NCBI GenBank assembly: GCA_009760885.1
Contig: CM019692.1
Location: 48,894,930 to 48,958,929 of the forward strand
Direction of reading: 5' to 3'
From: Achatina immaculata
Taxonomy: Eukaryota > Mollusca > Gastropoda > Stylommatophora > Achatinidae
DNA: 64,000 nt
The position numbers and the translations under genes are program-made. A model generated the notes under the pieces. That model searched no databases and had not been told where the DNA came from. It saw nothing but the letters and a program-made list of their open reading frames with translations. Shown here piece by piece: positions 56,815 through 64,000 of this stretch; the stretch's first letter is position 1; every line of letters starts with the position of its first letter.

Positions 56815-57026
56815 AGGAAGCGAGAACGAATTGAAGAGTGAGGAAGATTTATATAAAAGAAATCGAATTTCCGTAGGCAGATTTTGAGCTGAAAGAGAAA
56901 TTTTACAAAATGTTGTTGTGATACGTAGCCAAGCAAACTAGCCGTGTCTCCATATTTAATACGAGCAACAACTCCATAGATATAATTGGATAGATATTTA
57001 CTATAGGGCGTTGGGAGTGAAAGAAA

Positions 57027-57030
<4 letters not shown>
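56513..57030. other. Unassigned stretch with GA tract
   Basis: (GA)n at about 56776-56812. No gene recognised. Confidence 0.45.
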
Positions 57031-57057
<27 letters not shown>

Positions 57058-57745
57058 CGATAGTGAGTAAGTGGGACAGATAGAGACAGATAGAGTGAAT
57101 GTGGCAGAGAGATAGAGAGAGAGAGTGGGTTGGACAGAAAGATACAGAGAGAATGAGTGAGAGAGACAGAGAGAGAGTGTGAGTGATATGGTGAGAGACA
57201 GTATGCGTGGGACAGAGAAAATGAGTGAAAGAGTGTGTGAGAAAGTGAATGTGACAGAGAGAGTGAGTGGGTGGGAGAGAGACATAGCGAGAGAAAGAGA
57301 GTGAGTGGGACAAAAAGACAGAGAGAAAGTGAGCGGAACAAAGAGAGACAAGGTTAGTGGAACAGAGAGGGACAGAGAGAGTGAGTGGAGCAGAGAGAGA
57401 CAGAGAGAGTGAGTGGAGCAGAGAGAGACAGAGAGAGAGTGAGTGGAGCAGAGAGGGACAGAGAGAGTGAGTGGAGCAGAGAGAGACAGAGAGAAAGTGA
57501 GGGAACAGAGAGAGATTGATTGGGACAGAAAGTGAGAGAAAGTAAGTGAGACAGAGAGAGAAACAGAAGAAAGTAAGTGAGACAGAGAGAGACAGAAGAA
57601 AGTGAGACAGAGAGAGACAAGAAGAAAGTAAGTGAGACAGAGAGAGAGAGAGAAGAAAGTAAGTGGAGCAGAGACAGAGTGAGTGGGACAGAGAGACTAA
57701 GAGAGAATGAATGAGAGAAAGAAAGACAACGAGAGAAAGAGAGGG
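57031..57745. repeat. Purine-rich degenerate repeat (GAGAGAGTGAGTGG)
   Basis: The words AGAGAGTGAGTGG(A/G)(A/G)CAGAGAGAGACAGAGAGA recur with variable spacing of about 28-38 bp. Strong strand asymmetry (plus is purine). All frames on the minus strand (SLSLSL) are artefacts. Confidence 0.92.
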
Positions 57746-58319
57746 AGATGAAAACAGGACCAGATAAGAAACTGCATATTTAAAATGAAAAGCATCTTTA
57801 AATTATGTTGTTTATTAATTAACAAACGAATTAAATTAGAATACAAGACAGATAAAAAAATCCAAAGAAATTCAAACAAAGCGATAGATAAAATACAAAA
57901 TAAATATAAACAAGAAAAAGTGGAAAACAAGACATTGATGCAGAGTCTGGTAATAAAAGGACAAAAGAGGATATAAACATCAAAAGCAGAGACTATTATA
58001 AGAACACGGGAGGTAATAAAAAAAAACTAAACAATAGACATCTGAGGAGAAATAAGCTTACAACAGAATTAACGAGATACAGACACATCTCGGTTGAATG
58101 AACAATCACGTTTATGGCAAATCACGCGAGATAACAGAACTTCTGAGACGCATGAAAGGTTTCAGGAAGGAAGCTTTATGTATGTTGTATGTGTTTTTTT
58201 CTTTAGCTTCTAAGTTTGTATATTTACACTTGTTTGTTTCATGCTTGTTTTTTGTGATAAAACTGTCTCTTGTGGATTTTTTAAAGTCACGTTTTTTCTT
58301 AAACAAGTATTGATATCCA
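57746..58319. other. Unassigned AT-rich stretch
   Basis: No gene or repeat recognised. Confidence 0.45.
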
Positions 58320-58478
58320 TCTACTTGCAGGACATTTGATATCCATCAAACTCAGGACAGTTGATATCCATCTACTTCAGGACAGCTAGTATCCATCTGC
58401 TTCAGGATAGTTGATATCATGGGATTCAGTGCAGTTGATATCTATCTACTTCTGTACATTTGATATCCACCTACATCA
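58320..58478. repeat. Degenerate array of about 26-bp units
   Basis: TTGATATCCATCTACTTCAG and GACAG(T/C) variants recur about six times with changes. Confidence 0.75.
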
Positions 58479-58619
58479 TTAGTGTCTTTTAAAACGCATA
58501 GGTTTAGATTTGTTGCTTATCACAGTTGCAAGGTAAACAAAAACTATGATACAGTTATCTTTATAAGTTGTCCACGGGAGATCTTTTCATCAGCCACAAA
58601 ACACACACACACGCACACA

Positions 58620-58651
<32 letters not shown>

Positions 58652-58917
58652 CACACAGAAGAATTGTCGAAAAAACCGAGTCAAACGTTGAAAGATTTTA
58701 CGTTTCAATGCAGCATCATCGGAGAATGAAATGTTGACTAAAACTGAAGACATGAGATGCAGTAGCAAAGAGCTTGGACTTTTCAGCTTAAAATTTGACT
58801 TGCTGCTGTGATGGCGGAAAATTCAACATAAGTAGAAGCAGAGAGAAGGGGGGGGGGGAGAAGCTGTTCAGCAAGATGATGCTGGGCAGGTTTTACAACA
58901 TCTACAAGGCAAAAAGG
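58479..58917. other. Unassigned stretch with ACAC/ACGC run
   Basis: (AC)n/(ACGC)n at about 58600-58660, a G run near 58848-58858. No gene recognised. Confidence 0.45.
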
Positions 58918-59110
58918 ATAAAAATCCCCGTTTCCATGCCATTTAGGCATATTAGGATACCCTGTCAGGCCCGTATTTTTAAGATCATCGGCACATGATT
59001 AGTATCACTCTTGACCGCATTTCTCTGGTACTCATTTTTAGAGTCTGGGTGCACCCCGAGGACTTTTTTTTTTTTTGGTGTGATGGTACCCGACTTGGTA
59101 CCACTGGTCT
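58918..59110 (-). mobile_element. tRNA-derived SINE, 5'-truncated copy
   Basis: Reverse complement of the body and tail of the 60.9-kb copy: CCCCGTTTCCATGCCATTTA, GCACATGATTAGTATCAC, GAGTCTGGGTGCACCC and the T-rich run. The tRNA-like head is gone. Confidence 0.72.
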
Positions 59111-59560
59111 ACAACATACATCTGCTTCAAAAGCGCCATCTTTAACGAAAAGTGCTATTTTTTTTCCCCTTTCTCCATGAGTATGGTAATTCAAGTTAGC
59201 TATTCTTATATATCTCACTTAAGCTGCTTCTGTTAGCTGACAGTAATTTCGCAGCCTGGTGTGGCGGTAGGTGATATATCAATGCGATCATATCCCACAG
59301 AGGGCTTCGAAGACACAGATTATAGTAGGAGGCACTTTATTTAGATAATTACCCACAAGCCAGACGGGATTATGGCCACGCCCACTCAGTGAGGGAGATA
59401 ACTCAGCAAAGCTAAGATTTCGTGCTTTCTGTTTTTACCATTCGAATATATAATTTGTGGCTGCCGTTTAAAACTGTTTAACGAAATACATTTATTTGTA
59501 TAAAACGTTAAATAATATTTAATAACTGTAAAAATAACAAAGAAATTTACACATTGTTTA
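59111..59560. other. Unassigned stretch
   Basis: No gene recognised. Confidence 0.4.
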
Positions 59561-60890
59561 TACTTGTTACAGCCATTATGAAAAACATCAGACTGAGGTG
59601 GCCCAGGGCATGCAGAGATAATGGAGGAGGATAAACAAAGATGAAGATGGTCTATATAAAAGTGATGAAAGGGGATAGACCAAGAGGTAGACCTAGACAA
59701 CTATGGCGAGACAACCTAGAGGGAGATATGCGTGCTCGTGGAATCTACAAATAGCAAGAAAAGATCAAGGCCACAGAGGAATCTACATATAGCAAGATAA
59801 GATCATGGCCAAAGAGGAAGCTACAAATAGCAAGATAAGATCATGGCCAAAGAGGAAGCTACAAATAGCAAGATAAGATCATGGCCAAAGAGGAATCTAC
59901 ATATAGCAAGATAAGATCATGGCCAAAGAGGAATCTACATATAGCAAGATAAGATCATGACCAAAGAGGAATCTACAAATAGCAAGATAAGATCATGGCC
60001 AAAGAGGAATCTACATATAGCAAGATAAGATCATGGCCAAAGAGGAAGCTACAAATAGCAAGATAAGATCATGGCCAAAGAGGAATCTACATATAGCAAG
60101 ATAAGATCATGACCAAAGAGGAATCTACAAATAGCAAGATAAGATCATGGCCAAAGAGGAATCTACATATAGCAAGATAAGATCATGGCCAAAGAGGAAG
60201 CTACAAATAGCAAGATAAGATCATGGCCAAGAGGAATCTACAAATAGCAAGATAAGATCATGGCCAAAGAGGAATCTACATATAGCAAGATAAGATCATG
60301 GCCAAAGAGGAAGCTACAAATAGCAAGATAAGATCATGGCCAAAGAGGAATCTACATATAGCAAGATAAGATCATGACCAAAGAGGAATCTACAAATAGC
60401 AAGATAAGATCATGGCCAAAGAGGAATCTACATATAGCAAGATAAGATCATGGCCAAAGAGGAAGCTACAAATAGCAAGATAAGATCATGGCCAAAGAGG
60501 AATCTACAAATAGCAAGATAAGATCAAGGCCACACAGGAATCTGCAAATAGCAAGATAAGATAAAGGCCAAAGAGGAATCTACAAATAGCAAGATAAGAT
60601 CAAGGTCACACATGAATCTACAAATAGCAAGATAAGATAAAGGCCAAAGAGGAATCTACAAATAGCAAGATAAGATCAAGGCCACACAGGAATCTACAAA
60701 TAGTAAGATAAGATCAAAACCACATAGGAATCTACAAATAGCAAGATAAGATAAGGCCACAGAGGAATCTACAAACATCAAGAAAAGATCAAGGCCACAG
60801 AGAAATGGAGACGTGACTTGCTAGCATTGATGAGCTTCAGTGGCTCGGAAATCTTCTGAAGTCAATAGCTGCTCAAAGAAGAAGAAGAAG
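59561..60890 (+). mobile_element. Retroelement family I, 3' end expanded by a minisatellite
   Basis: The left flank reads RPRGRPRQLWRDNLEGDMRA (RGI) to about 59745, the right flank (60780-60880) continues with RSRPQRNGD-like codons and MSFSGSEIF-like decay, and ends (GAA)n near 60875-60890. In the copy at 26.9 kb these flanks are adjacent. About 1 kb of 38-bp units sits between them. Confidence 0.72.
59737..60790. repeat. 38-bp minisatellite, about 28 units, higher-order pattern
   Basis: Units read GAATCTACATATAGCAAGAT then AAGATCATGGCCAAAGAG, with variants GAAGCTACAAATAGC and GACC. A four-unit order (TACATAT-GGCC, GAAGC-GGCC, TACATAT-GACC, TACAAAT-GGCC) recurs about three times. Outer units read AAGGCCACA and are closer to the retroelement codons, as expected for the founders. 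Confidence 0.94.
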
Positions 60891-60928
60891 AATATACACC
60901 TGTGTTTTAATATAAAAGGTAACAATGT

Positions 60929-61209
60929 AAAATCCCTGTTTCCATGCCATTAAGGCGTATTGGAGACACGGTGTTAGGCCTGTACTTCCACAACCTTCGG
61001 CACATGAAAGTCTGATGTGGCCAGTATCACGCCTGGCCGCATTTATCTTCCCAGATTTCTCCGGTGCCCATTTCTAGAGGCTGGGTCGGCTCTCGGACCC
61101 CTCCTTTTTTTTTTTTTGGTGTGTACCAGAAGAAAATCCCACTGCTGGGACTGACCCCCGTACCACCGGATTAGTAAACCGAGGGCCTAACCACTCAGCC
61201 ACCAGGCCG
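60929..61209 (-). mobile_element. tRNA-derived SINE, full-length-like copy
   Basis: The minus-strand head CGGCCTGGTGGCTGAGTGG plus TTAGGCCCTCGGTTTACTAA and GGGGGTCAGTCCC has A- and B-like boxes. The body contains ACACACC(A)n, CAGCCTCTAGAAATGGGCAC, GCGGCCAGGCGTGATACTGG and CAGGCCTAACACCGTGTCTC. Closest match to the copy at 42.55 kb. Confidence 0.78.
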
Positions 61210-61309
61210 TCTGTGTTTTAATATAGTGTTTTACAATATCGTATGCCGACCCACTGTGTGTGTATATATAGCTGTCGCAAAATGAAGCGAACATAGGATA
61301 CTAATGATA

Positions 61310-61370
61310 ACGACGACGACGACGACGATGATGATGATGATGATGACGATGATGATGATGATGATGTCTA
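61310..61370. repeat. (GAC)n-(GAT)n microsatellite
   Basis: About six GAC then about thirteen GAT units with one GAC. Confidence 0.95.
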
Positions 61371-61715
61371 CGAAACGAAACTGTTGGTCCTTTCAAACTG
61401 AAATGCGGTACATTTCCTGACTTTCCATAAAGTAACAGAGAAGAGGACCTCCCGTCACGATCCACCACCAGAGGGATAATTTAAATTCCGCACGCACTGG
61501 CCAGTCCATAGCACCACGATCTACGCCTCTGGCAGCCACAAGCTTATCTCATCTCCCACACGCTCGCACATACAGGGGAAGCAACCATTAGTAAATTTAC
61601 TGACTGACTGCTTCTTTCCAAGCGGGCTGGACACGCGAACTTAACAAACACACAGAAATGCACACACTATCATTGTTAATGCATAAGCAAAGACAAATTA
61701 AAGGCAGTTCGTTAA
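61371..61715. other. Unassigned stretch
   Basis: No gene or known repeat recognised. Confidence 0.4.
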
Positions 61716-61716
61716 T

Positions 61717-62035
61717 TTTCTTCTTCTTCATCTTCATGGAAACTGTCAGCTAGTGTTCCTTTGCAGCAAACGCTGTAAAAAAAGATGTTTAGACACGGCA
61801 TCGTGTCGGATTGGGAGAGGGTTACAGCGGCTATTTTTGCAGTCCCTGATTGGAGCTGGGGGAGGGGTTGCAATATACCCACAACAGCCCCCACACCGCC
61901 TGGGGACTATGACGATCCCTGGCCTGTCAGCTAGACTAGGCCTGTTGCTCGGAGTACCAATGGAGATGTGTAACAGGGTCTTGGTCTGCCATGGTTCGTC
62001 AACCCTGACACTAGTTTGTCACTTACAGTGGATGC
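61717..62035. repeat. Dispersed family G copy
   Basis: TTTTCTTCTTCTTCATCTTC, then ACACGGCATCGTGTCGGATT, GCTAGACTAGGCCTGTTGC and AACAGGGTCTTGGTCTG as in the 33.2-kb copy. The TTC tract marks the end of the likely insertion on the minus strand. Confidence 0.65.
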
Positions 62036-62239
62036 CAAACACGCGCAAGCAAGCATACACGCAGAAGCACATAGACAGAGGACTTTGAAGTGGACATACA
62101 TGTACTGTATAATACAGACACACGGCTTCTGTCTTTTCAAAGGCAAAACAAAAAGTCAAACGGAACAAGAAAATTCCCCCCCCCCTCTCTCTCTCTCTCA
62201 AATGTATTTTCTTTAAGAACAGAATAGACACAGTATATG

Positions 62240-62304
62240 GTAGACGGGCCTGCGATCCCAATTCTTAACTCTTCGAAAATAAAGTATATTCGTTCGTTCG
62301 TTTG
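62240..62304 (+). repeat. Terminal module H with (TTCG)n
   Basis: GGTAGACGGGCCTGCGATCC, CAATTCTTAACTCTTCGAAA, ATAAAGTATATTCGTTCG, then the (CTAT)n tract begins. Confidence 0.72.
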
Positions 62305-62309
62305 CTATC

Positions 62310-62552
<243 letters not shown>

Positions 62553-62564
62553 TTCTCTCTCTCT

Positions 62565-62645
62565 CAGAAGGACAGAATGCTAGACGGGACTGCGTGCCCA
62601 ATTTTTAACCCTTTGAAAATAGTCTGTTCTGTTCGTTCGTTATCT
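62565..62645 (+). repeat. Terminal module H, second copy
   Basis: AGACGGGACTGCGTGCCCAA, TTTTTAACCCTTTGAAAATA and a TTCG tail. A tandem partner of the copy at 62240 across the (CTAT)n tract. Confidence 0.7.
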
Positions 62646-62762
62646 GTTCATCACTCTTTCTTTCTCCCTCATTTTCTCTCTCTCTCTCTTTCATATCTCT
62701 TTTGCTTTTCCTATTCCTTTCTCTGTTTTCCCATATCTTTCTTGTTCTATTTGTCTACGTGA

Positions 62763-62872
62763 AGAGATACAGCTTTACATACTTGATAACTTAGAGCTTT
62801 ACATGCTTGGTATCTTACAGCTTTACATACCTGGTAACTTACAGCTTTACATACTTGGTAACTTTCTCTTAT
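62763..62872. repeat. Tandem of about 24-27-bp units
   Basis: TTACAGCTTTACATACTTGG and TAACTTAGAG variants occur about four times. Confidence 0.8.
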
Positions 62873-63794
62873 TTGTTTCTGTTCCTTAAAGTTAAAAGAC
62901 ATCGCTGCCTTATTCTAGAGAGATCAACAGGTCGATGGTTCTGTCTGTGAAGCTGCCAAGTCAACCGGGTTTTTTTTTGTTTTTAAATTGCTCTCTATGA
63001 ATCACTTGCTGTCCTCGGCATGACTTAAGTAACGTCTGGGCTGATCTCACCAGAAACCTTAAAACCCGACCCAACAATGATGCGATGTACTGACGTAGTA
63101 AAGAACAGAAGTTCGTGCCGAGAGCGAAGCTCATTAGTTTCGCATTTGAACTGTTGTGGCTCCTAACACGACGTCCTCACTGGGTGGCTCATCATCAAGG
63201 ACCGATGCGGGAGACCATTGATGAACATTCTGTGCGACATTCACTGGCACAGGTGGTGGAGCGATTATGGGAGTATCTCGTTCTTGATGATATCGGGAAT
63301 CTAATACTGAACTGAACTGAACAAAGAATAATGTAAGTTCAACGCAGCAGGACAGCACAGGCGGCAACGAACTTCACTCCACGTACAGCCTGTTATCTTG
63401 AACGATTTTTAGCAAAAAAAAAACAGTGGGCGGAGAATAATTTTGCTGACAAAACATAATCTTAATGTATCGTCATGTTTTTCCATTAAGTTAACATAAA
63501 GTTAACATGTCCACTAAGTTAACATTACACCCAAACCAATTATTTTTGCAATCCACGACATCACGAAGCATATCATCTCACATTCTTCTGTACAAACTGA
63601 ATTTTGCCGCAGTCTACTCATGGAATGATTACAAGAGGTCTCAGCTAGGTAAAGATTGCCATGCATTCTATTATTGATGACATCATGTGCTGATGATTCT
63701 TATTTTTAATTTACTGAATAAAGTAGGGTCCTCCAAAGGCTCATGTGTCATAAATAATGAAAATATCTTGTGACTGTTGGCTCCGAATTTCTGG
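62873..63794. other. Unassigned stretch with one proline-rich frame
   Basis: The minus frame at 63134-63367 includes IIAPPPVPVNVAQNVHQWS and DEPPSEDVVLGA. No splice sites in a convincing frame and no known motif; could be an exon of an unknown gene or an old repeat. Confidence 0.3.
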
Positions 63795-64000
63795 AAGGTA
63801 GATAATTATTGAGGAAAGACGCTGGCGATAGCTGGGACATTTGCTCTGAATGACTGATAACTCACTACCAAAAACAGCACTAAGATGGACACCACAGGGG
63901 AACAGAAGTAAGGGTAGACCAAAAGAGACATGGAGAAGGACAACAGAGATGATGTTGAGCAATAGAGGGCTCATCTGGGCAAGAGCAGAAAAAAAAGGCA
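63795..64000 (+). mobile_element. Retroelement family F, 3' end cut by the window edge
   Basis: AATTATTGAGGAAAGACGCT, TCACTACCAAAAACAGC, GAACAGAAGTAAGGGTAGAC and GAGATGATGTTGAGCAA match the family F end at 46.4-46.7 kb in the opposite orientation. It continues past the window. Confidence 0.78.

Overview
The window is animal nuclear DNA, most likely from a mollusc and perhaps a gastropod. This rests on GT-AG introns, AT-rich intergenic sequence, very dense decayed retroelements and transposons, a tRNA-derived SINE, long tetranucleotide microsatellites and many minisatellites. I see no bacterial operon, rRNA gene, CRISPR array or intact tRNA gene. The phylum is an inference from the retroelement types and the prohormone style, not a proof.

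Only one convincing host gene is present, on the minus strand. Its four coding exons are 43194-43071, 35252-34957, 32932-32590 and 31212-30470. They join in frame with canonical GT-AG introns and consistent phases into a predicted protein of 501 residues. The product has a signal peptide, a long acidic, glutamate-rich body and a series of dibasic cleavage sites. This is the architecture of a granin-like neuroendocrine prohormone routed to the regulated secretory pathway. A 5' UTR exon edge lies at 43232. Its introns are full of retroelement debris.

The rest of the window is accessory DNA. 1-5.1 kb: an RT/RNase H non-LTR element followed by minus-strand retroelement 3' ends. 5.1-6.2 kb: fold-back sequence. 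6.2-9.3 kb: two head-to-head copies of a Penelope-like (GIY-YIG) 3' end, the left one split by a 1.33-kb GAA-tailed retroposon with a 12-bp target duplication. 11.1-13.2 kb: a mariner element split by an 884-bp insertion flanked by GCCC. 14-16.4 kb: 22-bp and 37-bp minisatellites. 16.7-19 kb: RNase H and RT fragments. 21.6-23.2 kb: (CTAT)n and a 47-bp minisatellite. 24-26 kb: a reverse transcriptase remnant and a hAT-like MITE. 26.9-28.9 kb: (CATA)n, a 31-bp minisatellite and a deleted mariner relic. 29.3-43.2 kb: the prohormone gene. 43.5-51 kb: retroelement 3' ends, including one nested in another with a 7-bp duplication. 51.7-53.3 kb: 28- and 29-bp minisatellites. 55-56.5 kb: a Tc1-like transposon between TA tracts. 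57-57.7 kb: purine-rich DNA. 58.9-61.2 kb: SINEs and a 38-bp minisatellite that grew inside a retroelement 3' end. 61.7-64 kb: dispersed repeats and (CTAT)n.

Most long open frames here are microsatellite or minisatellite artefacts, or the 3' ends of 5'-truncated retroelements. No transposase or reverse transcriptase in the window looks intact. Family letters (A-J, G, H) are local labels for repeats that recur within the window.
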